Assembly (NCBI RefSeq): GCF_029784155.1
Contig: NC_073691.1
Span: 141,972,433-142,036,432, forward strand
Source: Uranotaenia lowii
Taxonomy: Eukaryota; Arthropoda; Insecta; Diptera; Culicidae
Length of the DNA: 64,000 nucleotides
Reading direction: 5' to 3'
Shown here in pieces: positions 20,636-31,673 of this stretch (its first letter is position 1; every line of letters starts with the position of its first letter). The translations under genes were made by a program, and so were the position numbers. The notes below the pieces were generated by a model, which was not told the DNA's origin, did not search any database, and saw nothing but the letters and a program-made list of their open reading frames with translations.

Positions 20636-22481
20636 ATAAAACAGCTTTAAAAATTGGATGCTATGGATCAGTCTTCATAAAACAATAATAAAACTTAAAA
20701 TAAGCCAGTTGGCTTAATCTGTGTTACTTGGGCAACAAACTACGCATAACCAATGCCTAAGCCACGTAGCTGTTCGATGCCAAATTAAATCACGCACTAA
20801 TCACTTTCTAAACGTCAAATGGCAGTTTTAAATATGAAGATTTAAATGGTTCACCGGAACGTCTAAACGGGCATTTCCATGCAACAGAGTACAAAATGTT
20901 TAGGAACCTGATAAATTTGCATTGCAAATTGGTTATCATTTAATAATTTCAACGTGCATTGTCCTGAGGAAGTAGTTAAATGGTTGCATTTCCGAAAGGA
21001 TATAATAGCTATGCATACTGACATCGGAGCCATGAGCTGAAAGTTTTGCTTTTTTCGATATTTTCCAAGTGCTGGAGAGGTGCTAGGCTAACGACTTATT
21101 GACATACATGGATTATTGCAAGCTATGACGAAATTTTTGGCACGTCGATATCATGGCGCGTATTACATCCGGCATTTTTTTTCCCTTTCTTTCCCGCGGT
21201 ATGTTGCAATCGAGCTCCACGCCCCGGGGGCATTCACAACGTCTTCGCACATAGCCATATGCAAATCCGACCGATCGGGCACCCATTCATAATATCGTGG
21301 GGTGGAAGGAATGTTGAACGATTATCTCCCATTATTGTGAGATAGTTTATGAAAAGAGGAAGAAAAAATTATTACCGAACGCGTAACACGAGATCCCAAA
21401 AGCTGCACACGCACGGCTTTTCTTGCTGGCTTACAGTTCATTGAGTTGGTGGAACCGCGGTTGAATGTCTCGGTTAATTATCCGGTCGATGACGCCTCCC
21501 GCGACAGTCTCGGGAAAAATAATTCCAAAGCACCATCAGCCGGCAGTACAACTCGAAAATCTTATACAGCCAACTTTTTCTAACACTCCGTTTTGCTCAA
21601 TGACTCAGCATGACGTGGCGTAGGGTTTGATAATGAGAATGGTCTAAAATTGCCCCTAAAAGCGAATCATAGACGTCCACCAATGCTAACGTCCAATAAG
21701 TTTAATTTTTCACAGAATAATCACACACTTTGAAGATCCATACAAAAATCGGTCAAATTCCTTAAAAAAAATAAAAATAAATAATGTTAGGTGCCTCGAT
21801 GGGGCTTTGAAAATTTCGGATTCAACTCCTTCCCTCTTTCAAGTGAGCCCATGGTTTCGGGAAAGAAAACTAACAAGCTTAGAGAAATGATCTCCAAGAA
21901 GCAAAACAGAAAATGGGGAAAGGCCCTTGTAATTGAGATGACGATGCGCTTATTTTGGGGGGCGTTTAGTGTTGTAAACGTCGGGCCATTGTTGGATGAA
22001 CTAAACTTTAACGAGCCTTTTAAACATCTAACTTGCTTTCGTTTGGGCTTTCTGAGGCCAAAATGGCCAAAAGACAAAAAAAAAATGGAGAAAATACTTA
22101 GATGCCATCGAAAGTGAAACCTATTTGTGTGAGTCGGTTCTGTTTTGGAACAGGCCATTTCCTGTTGTTCGACATCTTCGAGCAAGGCAAGGGCGGGATG
22201 ATTCAGTCATTACTTTGAAGATTATTGCGTAAGTCGGTTGATGTTGCGTGCATTATGTATTCGGGTAGATAAATATGACATGGTTTGACTAGGTCTGTAA
22301 ACATTTTAAAACATTGATTTTTTCGTCGTAAGAGAGCAATACTAAATGATAACATTCGGTTTCGTTTTGTTCAATTTTATATCAGATATACTTTGCGTTA
22401 TGTTTTTAATCCTTTAATGATCAGTTACCGATCAACATCATACCATAAGAAAATGAACCAACCGAAGCCGATTGAAAAATT
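20636..22481. other. Non-coding stretch of balanced composition; possible unique host DNA
   Basis: 21080-21600 is noticeably GC-richer than the surroundings, lacks repeat partners in the window and contains an ATATGCAAAT octamer (21257-21266) and short CG-rich segments. It could be conserved regulatory DNA, but nothing proves that. Two antisense open frames at 21787-22185 (108 and 132 codons) show no known motif and look like chance. Confidence 0.35.
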
Positions 22482-23718
22482 ACACTAGTTTACAAAATTT
22501 AAAAAAAAATCGTGAACTTGATTAACTGACCAATATTTTTAATGTGAATTCGGGCGCTGAATCCGAAAATGAAATTCAAAAAAATCTCAGTAGAACCGTT
22601 TTTGAATTATGCTCCAAATATGAAATTTCGGAAGTATAAAAAAAGTCCTTGTACTTAGATTAAAATATCTCGGACGGCATAACAGTAATTTGAAATCCAT
22701 CTTTTGCATATTGAAGGTGAATGAATTTTCTATTGTTCATCTGCACATTGTTTTTGCGTATGATCAACAGTATTGTAGATGTTAGTGACTTTATGATAGA
22801 AAAAAAATATAAAATACGCATTTTTTGAGAGAAAATTTTGTTTCAGCTAAAGTTTTAGACTCGGTGGTAACATTTAAATAATCTGGACTCTTCGGGATTT
22901 CAGTCTTCGGGTGAAATATTTGTCTCAACTTAGGCTTTAAGAAAACCAACCATAAAAAAATCGGCTAGTGATGAAAAAAGTTATTGATGAAAAAGCAGTA
23001 TTTGTTGTTCCTCCCGGGCAGAATACCTTAAAATTTTATTCACGTTTGAGACCCAAGCCACCCCTCCCTGTGGTCAGATCTTACTGAAATTTGGCATGTT
23101 ATCTTCTGGTATGCTAATGAATAATTTTGACTTGGAGCGAGTGAGATTTATCATGTTTCATTCTTCGTATACTATGATAAGTGTACTGTGGTTCGTTACA
23201 TTATTAAAAACTATTAAAATTACTGTCACGGTAAAGTAACCATAACTTCTTCAATTTTCAACCGATTTTGATAAATAACCCCTTGAAATCTTTATTTCAA
23301 ATTGACATTTAAGCACAGAAGAAAATCAGATTTTTTAAATGTTACCATCCAGTCTAAAACTTTCGCTGAAACAAAATTTTCTCTAAAAAAATGCGTTTTT
23401 TATCATTTTTTCTATCATAAAGTCACTAACATCTACAATACTGTTGATCATACGCAAAAACGATGTTCAGATGATCGATAGAAAATTCATTCACCTTCAA
23501 TATGCAAAAGAGGGATTTCGAATTACTGTTATGCCGTCCGAGATATTTTACTCTAAGTACAAGAACTTTTTTTAATTTTCCAAAATTTCATATTTAGAGC
23601 ATAACTCAAAAACGGTTCTACTGAGATTTTTTTTAATTTCATTTTCAGATTCAGCGCCCAATTTCACATTAAAAATGACCTTCAGTTTATTAAGTTCAAA
23701 AATGCTATAAACTAGTGT
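22482..23718. mobile_element. Complete foldback element FB-A, arms of about 390 bp
   Basis: Left arm 22482-22880 (ACACTAGTTTACA...) and right arm 23325-23718 (...AAACTAGTGT) are reverse complements with roughly 90% identity by eye. The interior of about 440 bp is unique. No open frame. Partial copies lie at 1-123 and 4660-5243. No clear target duplication is visible beyond AT-rich flanks, so the superfamily cannot be assigned. Confidence 0.88.
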
Positions 23719-24772
23719 TATTGGTAAACAAACGCAGCGAAGTCAATTTAAAATACCAACATTGCAGATTCAGAAATTTGACAGATCGGAACACCTACTA
23801 CATATACAATACCCCCCATTGGTGTAAATTTTAGGGGAGAGTAAGCAGACTTGATCTCTACTCGGAATCTCTACAAAGATCAAATTTTCTAGAAAAATAT
23901 ACCAAATGGAGAAAACAGCTGTGCAACTAAAACTAAAATGCTTTGCAGTTTATCTTGAAACAATTTAAAAATGGTATATTTGGAAATTTTTAACTGTGTT
24001 TGAAAAATTTAACAAAATGTGTAAGAAAAATTAAAAAAAAATTGTATAGCTTCAATTGTGATGCGGTGTTTCAGTGAAATATTTTCTTGATCTAAACGTT
24101 AGGAAAATTGAAGAAAAAGCAATCAACCAATAAAGGAAACAATTTGGAATGCAGTTTCTCGCTTCTCCTCAACAAATTTTAAAATTTTCTGTCGAATAGG
24201 ACCAAAGTGATCAAATCATCTTTAATTTCAAGAATTATACCGATTGAATAACTTGCCTTTTCTTACGTTGTAATTACATATCATTAACTTCAAAACGAGA
24301 ACAAAACAACTTTTTTCTGTTTTATTTCAACGTTGATAAATCTTAATGCGAAAAATCGAATGCGAATTGAAATACACATATAATCGAATCACGGATAAAC
24401 GAGACACCGGATAATCGAGTTCGGCCTGTATGAACAATTTTGATATTCGTACACAAAATTAAAGGTAAAATAATCAATAGCGATTTAAGGATTTTAAATA
24501 TGAGGATTTTAAATTGAAGGTATTTTGTTCGAGATAATTAGACCCAAATGACAATTTTAGCTTTATTGAGGACTGTATTCGAAAAAAATGCTTTCTTTTG
24601 TGAATAATTTTTGAGCGCATGAATGGAAATTGTTAAATTTTCAGTGATGGTGCTTAGTAATGTAATGTTCACAGCTTTGCAAATTTTGTGGCTATCGGTC
24701 GAGTAGTTTTTTAAAATAGCGTCTAATGAATAAGTTTATTGAGTTTACAACATCTAGATCTAACGTTTTTTA
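23719..24772. other. Non-coding stretch with a GGGGAGAGTAAGC end and a pogo-like end
   Basis: AGGGGAGAGTAAGCAGACTT at 23832 resembles the left ends of the GGGGAGAG MITEs, but no right end was found. No gene. Confidence 0.4.
24370..24430 (-). mobile_element. pogo/Tigger-like terminal repeat
   Basis: Read on the minus strand, TA is followed by CAGGCCGAACTCGATTATCC, then a GTTTATCCG repeat, the typical look of pogo/Tigger ends (CAG..., CGATTATCCG). The element would extend leftward from 24430. The opposite end is not in evidence. Confidence 0.45.
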
Positions 24773-24926
24773 AAGGGTGATACGGTCAAAATTTAGTCAA
24801 TATCAACTTGACGTATTTCTTTCAATTTTGCTTTTAAAAAACCTGAACACCCCTCATTTTGAAGGTGTGTGTGTGTAGAATGTTGCTCCTATTTTGATTT
24901 TGGAATTCACTCTTCAGTTGTCAAAA

Positions 24927-25284
24927 TGCCGTCCTAGGAAGAAGAGCAGCGTATCAAAATTTTGCTCGCGCATCGCTCGAAAATCCGAGCTACTCGCACG
25001 CAAAGCTGGCAAAATCGCTAAATTTGCCAAATCAACCGTTACAAATGTAATTAAAGTGTTTGGGGAACGTTTATCGACAACCAGGAAGTCTGGATGGGGG
25101 AGAAATCGAAAACTGGAAGCCGCTGAGACGACAAAGAGAGTTGCCGGTAGTTTCAAGCGAAACCCTAACCTCACTCTCCGAGATGCCGCAAATAAGCTGG
25201 GTGTATCGTCTACAACCGTGTATCGAGCCAAAAAACGAGCCGGACTATCGACTTACAAGAAGGTAGTAACTCCAAATCGCGATG
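24927..25284 (+). pseudogene. DD37E transposase, DNA-binding half (first piece)
   Basis: The original start is probably ATG at 24927 (MPS, then a stop at the fourth codon, EEEQRIKILLAHR), followed by a frameshift near 25000. The frame from 25010 reads AGKIAKFAKSTVTNVIKVFGERLSTTRKSGWGRNRK, a helix-turn-helix plus GRNRK minor-groove linker, then FKRNPNLTLRDAANKLGVSSTTVYRAKKRAGLSTYKKVVTPNRD, the second helix-turn-helix. It ends at the insertion point, where the 23-bp target copy 25262-25284 encodes the VVTPNRD segment. Confidence 0.9.
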
Positions 25285-26956
25285 TATGTATGTATGTATG
25301 TATGGTTCCCCCATCGGTAGCAAGGTCCTGCCTATGTCTGTGTGGCTTGGCCTTCGAATTACTTCTAGGGCTTCCACGGCCGATGGTTCGTCGAAGGAAG
25401 GCATCCAACCCTCAGAAACCTACAATGGTTGGCAACCCACTCCGCTTGCAATAGTTTCTTCGGATAAACCCCAGATACATTCCTTCTAAAATATGTGAAA
25501 TAGCTTGGTGATAGTAAGGAAAATCGCAAAACAAAGTAGTAATATATGAAATAAAAAGGTATAAAATACGATGATAAATGAATACGTGTAATATATAATT
25601 TATTAAAAATATAAAAACAATATTTTTGAATAATTTATAATTATAAAAGGATACAGATCTGAAATGGTAAAATTTTGTTAGGATTTACATAAGCATAATA
25701 CTAGTTTGCATATATCAACAAATATGCATGTACAAAAAAATTATACAACGAAGGTTTTTCATTGAAAAAGTGGAAAATTATGTAAAGTGTTGATCATTTC
25801 TTCATTAAATTGGGCGATTTCTTAGAAAAATTAACAAATTAACACAGTGGAATTTATTTAAATAAAAAAATGTAGAATTAAATAATAACTTTCTAAAATT
25901 CAATTAACAAGAAAAAATATATTTCAACAATTTATATTTTTACGGTCTTTTTGCATACAAATTCCAAATTTAATGCTTTAAAAAGTATTAATAAGCTTGA
26001 TTATGTTGGCTTTTTTTTTTTCATTCAACTGTTTCAGATTAACAATGTTGTATTGTTAATTAAAAGAGATTTGTTCAGATTGTCGAGGAATCTAAAAGTG
26101 GCAACGCTGAATAAAAATGTCTTTTCCAAGCTTCTGCTATCCACCACCGTTGTATTAACGGCAGGAACGTCGTTTTTAAACCAACATCGGAAAATCATAG
26201 ATAACAAATGGAAAAAATCAAGGAAAGTTATGATTTAGATTTTAATCAGTAACAAAAAATGTATACTTATCTTATTTCGTCCAACTACAAACCGACGATG
26301 TTGAACCAATGTCTTCGTCGTTACCTGTCATGACCCAGTTCCATAGTGAACAGCTTCACTAGCGCCCGTTTGTGAATTCTTATAAGCGGAACTTTTCGGA
26401 AGCTTTTTCAACCGGTTTACGCCTTGAGTTAAAACATCGCATCGGTTGCTGCTTTCTCAGTGCTTTTTCCCCTCTACTCACAAACACCAACTTATTCCTC
26501 AGCTCCGTGGCACCACAATTCAATAACATCACACATGCCCATTCAAACATCCTGGGAAAATCCTTTCTGCCAAAACACAACTTAAGCGACCAATATTGCA
26601 TTCATCGAAACTTTTCAATCCGACTTCTTCACTCCTCAACCCAACCCCTGGCCGAAATAAACATCGCCGCCAATGCGACTACAACTATCAGTAGCCACAG
26701 GGCTCAGCCCCGGGCCCCGTCCAACTCAGACCAACCAAAAACGTAGGATCAAGTCGCCTGAATTGAAACTTTAAAATGCCCGATATTTATAAGCAAAAAT
26801 TCGCCAGTTTCACAATAAACAGCAAACACTATTCACAATCACTCGAAAAAACAATAATCAGTAACAAAATCAGCCAAATAAACCACGAAAATTTGAAAAA
26901 TGCACGAGCCAAAATTTGATCCGGCAAGTCTTAGCAGCGTTGCCAGAAACCTCTGT
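25285..26956 (-). mobile_element. Non-LTR-type insertion with 23-bp target duplication and (CATA)n tail
   Basis: GGTAGTAACTCCAAATCGCG plus ATG occurs at both 25262-25284 and 26957-26979, so the 1,672 bp between is an insertion. On the minus strand it ends in a (CATA)n tail (25285-25300) beside the target copy. A long variable duplication plus a simple-repeat tail is the signature of target-primed reverse transcription. The minus-strand 3' region (25285-25490) and 5' region (26340-26956, GC-richer, possible 5' untranslated region) flank an AT-rich middle of about 0.8 kb. No reverse transcriptase is present, so this is an internally deleted or non-autonomous copy. The family is not identified. 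Confidence 0.75.
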
Positions 26957-27624
26957 GGTAGTAACTCCAAATCGCGATGATAAACAAAATACGAAATACG
27001 ACGGCCAAAGCGTGATCCCGGAGGCTGTACACGACGATGCTGACGAAGTTTGACTGCGTGGTAATGGACGACGAAACCTACGTCAAAGCCGACTACAAGC
27101 AGCTTCCGGGACAGGAGTTTTATACGGCAAAAGGAAGGGGAAAGGTAGCAGATATTTTTAAGCACATGAAACTGTCAAAGTTCGCGAATACCTGTGGCTT
27201 GAAAAGCAGCATTTTCATAGCTTCCGGGACTGTCAACCAAGAAATTTACGTGAAAGAGTGTTTGAATAAACGTCTGCTGCCTTTCCTGAAGAAACACGGT
27301 TGTTCAGTACTGTTTTGGCCGGATTTGGCATCTTGCCATTACGGTAAAATGGCCATGGAGTGGTACGCCGCCAACAACGTGCAGGTGGTTCCCAAGGACA
27401 AGAACCCTCCCAACACGCCAGAGCTCCGCCCAATTGAGAAATACTGGGCTATTGTCAAGCGGAACCTAAAGAAGACCAAAAAAACTGCTAATGACGAGAT
27501 GCAGTTCAAGGCAAACTGGCTTTCTACGGCGAAGAAGGTGGACAAGGTTGCTGTACAAAATCAGATGGCAGGGGTTAAGCGTACGGCCCGGCAATTCGAA
27601 TTTGGAAAAGCGGAAGCATAACTG
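26957..27624 (+). pseudogene. DD37E transposase, catalytic half (second piece)
   Basis: After the duplicated target (26957-26979) the frame gives DDKQNT, then a 7-nt duplication (AAATACG) that shifts the frame and an in-frame TGA replacing CGA. From 27037 the catalytic domain is open to a stop at 27619: VVMDDETYVKADYKQLPGQEFY (first aspartate), FWPDLASCHY (second aspartate at 27322-27324) and PELRPIEKYW with glutamate at 27436-27438, exactly 37 residues after the second aspartate. Compared with the copy at 10035-10547, about ten residues (the KYLVWQAICS segment) are missing after KLSKFA, an in-frame deletion. So the catalytic triad is intact, but the protein is broken three ways plus by the insertion. 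Confidence 0.92.
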
Positions 27625-27774
27625 AATATTTTTCCTGAATTTTATACTAATTAAACTCGAAAAAGAAATTTAATTTGATTTTTTAAATAAACGATTTCCG
27701 CGATTCACACGCGTTTTCCCTTGACCAAATTTTGACCGTTTTACCCTTTAGCTGGCAAACGGCAGAAGGACATA

Positions 27775-28140
27775 GTTCGTGAGAACTATGTTTGCATACC
27801 GTGAGAAGTTTTGCATACCGTACAGTTTAGGATACCTGGAGAGCGAAAGTGCCAAAAAACGGTATGGTGGGGGACGCCGACCTACTGTGGTGACACCTGT
27901 CATGGCGACATCTCGTGGTAGCCTGAGAAAAAATACCACAAGAACACCTACGGGCCTCATACGATGCGTTCCTCGACCGTCTGCGGCGAGTTGTTGAACT
28001 CAAGGGCAAACAAGTCGAACTTTACCAGATAATATTGAAAAAGTAATTTGTTTTCAAGAGAAATCGAATGAATTTGAAACAAATAGTTGTTGTTTTCTTA
28101 TAAGTTTATTTCAATGTAGCACTTCAATTGCCGGACCCTG
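27775..28140 (+). mobile_element. Tc1-like element remnant, N- and C-terminal scraps with CAGGGTCCGG end
   Basis: The right edge reads CAATTGCCGGACCCTG followed by TA (28141-28142); read inward this is CAGGGTCCGGCAATTGAAGT, a Tc1/mariner-type end. Just upstream a frame reads SYDAFLDRLRRVVELKGKQVELYQ and stops at 28048, like the extreme C-terminus of DDE transposases. Before it, GGRRPTVVTPVMATSRGSLRKNTTRTP resembles a basic linker of the DNA-binding region. The catalytic core between them is deleted. No left inverted end is visible. Confidence 0.55.
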
Positions 28141-28259
28141 TACATTTGAAATTTTCGAAACCAAACCAAGTTTTTTTCCCAATTTGAAACTCAATTTATA
28201 GGTTTTTAAAAGTAGAAAAAAGTTTTGAGATATTTTAACTTTAGACTTAGTTATTGATG

Positions 28260-28592
28260 ATTATGTGGGAAAATTTTATGTTGTTCAAAGTAACCCAGGT
28301 GATCAATGTTACCCCTACGTTCCAGTGAGGGATGTGTTAGCTGTGATGGACTTGGACTATATGTTTGAAATATACCTTTTCCTCAAAACTATTGATCTTC
28401 GTCTATAATTCTTTTATTTTCATATTTCCCTACCAATCTTCTTTTTTCTCAAAAAGTGAACTAGATATAGGCACACAATTGTAATCAAACAAAACGAGTT
28501 TGGCTCCTTAAAGCCTAAAGGTATGAGCCGTTTCAAATAAAGAATTTACAAAAAAATCAATGTTACCCCGTTTTACGATACCTAAATTTGAT
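28260..28592. mobile_element. Fragment of a GGGGTAACATTGAT-type MITE
   Basis: The right end ATCAATGTTACCCCGTTTTA then CGATA (28557-28581) reads inward TATCGTAAAACGGGGTAACA, related to the inverted repeat of the element at 50820-51772. An internal GATCAATGTTACCCC occurs at 28301. The left end is not clear. Confidence 0.5.
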
Positions 28593-29234
28593 TTTAAAAA
28601 TCGGCCTAAATTGACACGCTGAAGAAAAAATTTTGAACTACAGATATTTAAAAATTTGAAGAAAAAAAAATAATTTGACGCATCATAAAACTCATACCAT
28701 CAACTGGGGGAACTTGCAAAAAACTTTGTATTCAATGAAAAATCTAATTGAAACGTATGAAAAAATACTACAAAAAATTTTACTAACTGAAATCATAAAT
28801 ATAAATAATTGGGTGGATGAAATTTCTAATGTTAACAAACGCGTGATGCAAAACAATCGTATTCCAACTTATGGAAATGAGATTTACAAGGTGTCGCTTT
28901 GATTTGCATTTTGTTGCATCTTATCCCGTATCTACAGGTTACTGAATTATAAAAAATATTTATTTACATAAAAACTTGCAGCGATTCCTCATACTGGGTA
29001 AAGTTTTTTACGGCATCGAAATGTGTCAAAAGTTGTACACATCTATTGCTAGAAAATATTTTCTCTGAGAATCAATAACTTTAAAAAAAAACTACCTTAA
29101 GATGTGAACGCGAGTAACTATGTCAACATCATTTTGTAATCATTAAATAATAACTAGATTACTTTATATTAAAATGAATAGAGAATCTCAATGGAACTTG
29201 ATGTTTCCTCGAAGACTTTCTTTTATCTCAACAC
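28593..29234. other. Non-coding AT-rich stretch
   Basis: A 75-codon frame at 28675-28902 is lysine/isoleucine/asparagine-rich, as expected of chance frames in AT-rich DNA. Nothing else. Confidence 0.45.
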
Positions 29235-29400
29235 TAAGCGTACATTTGCAGAGGATATGATGGCTAGTATCTTAGAAATGCTAAAACAACCAACCCACAA
29301 AAAATTGTACTGTGTATGCCATGATCGGGATTCGATCTCATGACCGTTGACTTTGAAGACTTGAAAGCTATCATCTACCACCATGGTTTATCATCGTTTA
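29235..29400 (-). repeat. Dispersed repeat with tRNA-like head (pair with 60685-60785 and 62027-62085)
   Basis: 29235-29325 aligns with 60688-60775 (GATGGCTAG.ATCTTA.AAAT.CTAAAA.CA.C.ACCC.C). On the minus strand, 29394-29328 has box-A-like CCATGGTGGTAG and box-B-like GAGATCGAATCCC, and matches 62085-62027. It resembles a tRNA-derived SINE or Pol III-like repeat, not a tRNA gene. Confidence 0.5.
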
Positions 29401-29560
29401 TTAGGAATCCCAATGTGATAGACAAGCAAAAGGGTCGTTCATGAATACTGTTCAATATTTTATGCAATATTGTCGTGAAAATACTTCTAAATTGCCATTT
29501 TAACGTCTCATCACATAGTAAAAGTAAAAATGCGAAACGGAGTTCGTACGGGATCAGCTA
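29401..29560. other. Short spacer
   Basis: Nothing recognised. Confidence 0.4.
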
Positions 29561-30313
29561 AAGTCTGCTTCATTTAATATTGGAACAAATTCTTTTGCTC
29601 ATTGTGGCGCTCCTAGTGGACGGATTTGGAAACTTTTTTCACCCACGTGTCGGGAAATTCATTACCTTTCACCATGTATTTATGTCATAACACCAAACGA
29701 TAGCATTTTGTAAACAACCGCCATGGAAGCCGAACGGAGAGATCAAATTGTGCACAGTTTTCTTGAAAATCCATTGTTGTCGGCATCGAAGCTAGCTAAA
29801 CAGCTTAAAATGCCCAGAAATACCGTATGGCGTGTTATCAAGCAGTACAAGGAAACATTGACGACGGCTCGGAAGCCGCATTCGAAGCATCGCAAGCTGC
29901 CATTACAGCAAAACGGTTATGGAATGGTACGCAACGAACAGGGTCAGCGTAATACCGAAGGACCTCAACCCCCCAAACTGCCCCCAGTTCCGGCCGATAG
30001 AGAAATACTGGGCAATCACGAAGCGGAGGCTTAAGGCAAAGGGAAAACTTGTTTGGAACATTACTCAATTGAAGAACTGGTGGAATCAAATCGCCAAAAC
30101 AGTGGACGAAAAGGGTGTGCGCCGCCTAATGTGCCGTATTACGGGAAAAGTACGAGAATTTCTACGAAACAGCAATGAATAATTTTTTTAATTTTTTTTT
30201 ATGAAAGAGTAAAGAAAATGCTACATTTGTATGAAAAACAATTTATGAATTCGTTGATAAATGACTGAACTACACGCAATTGTTTGTGTTCCAATATTAA
30301 ATGAAGCAGACTT
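29561..30313 (+). mobile_element. Internally deleted mariner-type element (753 bp) with exact 27-bp TIRs
   Basis: AAGTCTGCTTCATTTAATAT then TGGAACA at the left is matched exactly by its reverse complement ending at 30313. TA lies outside both ends (29559-29560, 30314-30315), and ATTGGAACA continues the match. The element contains the two ends of a transposase gene joined by a deletion. Confidence 0.9.
29723..30182 (+). pseudogene. DD37-group transposase with central deletion
   Basis: The ATG at 29723 opens MEAERRDQIVHSFLENPLLSASKLAKQLKMPRNTVWRVIKQYKETLTTARKPHSKHRK, the first helix-turn-helix. At about 29893-29899 this frame fuses to a different frame reading ASCHYSKTVMEWYATNRVSVIPKDLNPPNCPQFRPIEKYWAITKR. 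That is the stretch starting two residues after the second catalytic aspartate and including the glutamate (30000-30002) with the spacing of DD37E enzymes, through the C-terminal EKGVRRLMCRITGKVREF to a stop at 30180. Both aspartates are removed. The N- and C-terminal portions are free of stops, which suggests a fairly young internal-deletion derivative that could be moved by a related intact enzyme elsewhere. Confidence 0.9.
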
Positions 30314-31673
30314 TAGTAACCTAAATAAAATCAACTACCAGTTACATAAGGTTAGTCTAACGTACAGTTTTGATCAGCTCTGTTCTTAACTCTAAGGCAG
30401 ACAGCCAGCACTGGTTCTCATGAAAGTGAATTTCCCAGCAAACATTTATGAAGGTATAACGCAGGAACAACAAAATTATTCAAACAAATATACCAGATAA
30501 AAAGATTGTATTAAACTTACCAAAATAGCATATAGCTACAAAAGTGGAGGCAATATACCTACAATGAAGATTCCAGAGATTCAATTTTCCAATAAAAAAC
30601 AAAATAAACGAAAAACCAATTTCCTCGACCGAGATTTGAACTTCAGTCCTCCGAGTTCGCAGTCCGGTATCTTACCACGATGCCAACTTATCAGATGATA
30701 TGATCCACGCTATAGCTCTATAAGTTATATTTTCGTTTTACGAACCGGTCAAAGGAAGAAACCGGAGAGAGTGTCAATTGAAGGACCGCCCATTTATCGT
30801 AAATCAGTTCACTCAAATCGTAAATGTCGAATGAGCATATTCTCTACTTTTTGGAGACATATTTACGAATTGATTAAACTGCTATCCGATTCAATTTTTT
30901 TTTGGGCAAAGCTGGTCGTAAATGAATGATAGAAAATCACTAAATACCAACGTGTTTACGATAGTTATTGAAAATGTCTTAATATTCGATTTGGATTATC
31001 ATTTCTATTACGATTTCATGTTAGTTGGGTTGATGTATCTTGGCTTTTGTACGCTTTTGCAGCCGATAGGCCCAGTCCGGAAGGAAGTTTGAATCACCCC
31101 ATTGATCAGCACCATGAACCGAATCTTTCCCACTGTTATTCGATCAAAACAAACAACGCCCGATGGGAATTTGCGTTTGGAACGATTTGGCCAAGATCAG
31201 AGATTGGCGTGTGGCGAATAAGTAAAAGCGCATCAAATTCAAGATCCTCACTTCTTATTGAGGCGGTTTGGGGTCTAATCTATCATCTGATCCCTCGGCT
31301 TTGTTTTGGTTTCGATTCGAGAGCCCTGAAGAGGTGGCACAATCAACTAACAGCTAAAGGCATTATGATCACTTCTCCGTGCGAGGCTTCGCAGATCAAT
31401 TGCTTGCGGATGTGCAAGAAAAATCACTCTTGCTGAACAGATTTGGGAGTGGCATAACGTGAGAGTTTTTCTGTTCGCAAGGAAGCTTAATCTGGGTAAG
31501 ATGTGTTGAACACGACCTGAAAAGTGTACCCAACCCACTGAACTACAGAGCACCCTTAGCTGATGTTCCTTCTCTAATGATGATTTATGAAATATCCGCC
31601 TTTACTGGTGAAATCATGTGTTGTTGAGTTGAAACGAAAGAAGCTTTACTAATACTGTGATACATAAGTATTT
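30314..31673. other. Non-coding stretch; 31030-31560 of balanced composition
   Basis: Contains the tRNA-like head listed separately. The patch 31030-31560 has more GC and no repeat partner in the window, with a 129-codon frame (31047-31436) that resembles nothing I know. Confidence 0.4.
30630..30700 (-). repeat. tRNA-like Pol III promoter head (SINE-like)
   Basis: On the minus strand, box-A-like TGGCATCGTGGTA (30685-30673) and box-B-like GTTCAAATCTC (30641-30631) are spaced as in tRNA. The A box is the same as at 47130-47118. No functional tRNA fold is evident. Confidence 0.5.

Larger units (their letters stand above)
24773..27748 (+). mobile_element. DD37E IS630-Tc1-mariner transposon split by a 1.67-kb insertion
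   Basis: Terminal inverted repeats AAGGGTGATACGGTCAAAAT (24773) and ATTTTGACCGTTTTACCCTT (ending 27748) are flanked by TA on both sides (24771-24772, 27749-27750). Subtracting the insertion and its 23-bp duplication leaves 1,281 bp, the normal length for this class. The three transposase pieces are described separately. Confidence 0.93.

Noticed and set aside
21787..22185. Two antisense open frames of 108 and 132 codons
   Set aside because: They mirror each other, show no recognisable motif and lie in non-coding DNA; at most one could be real and neither has support.
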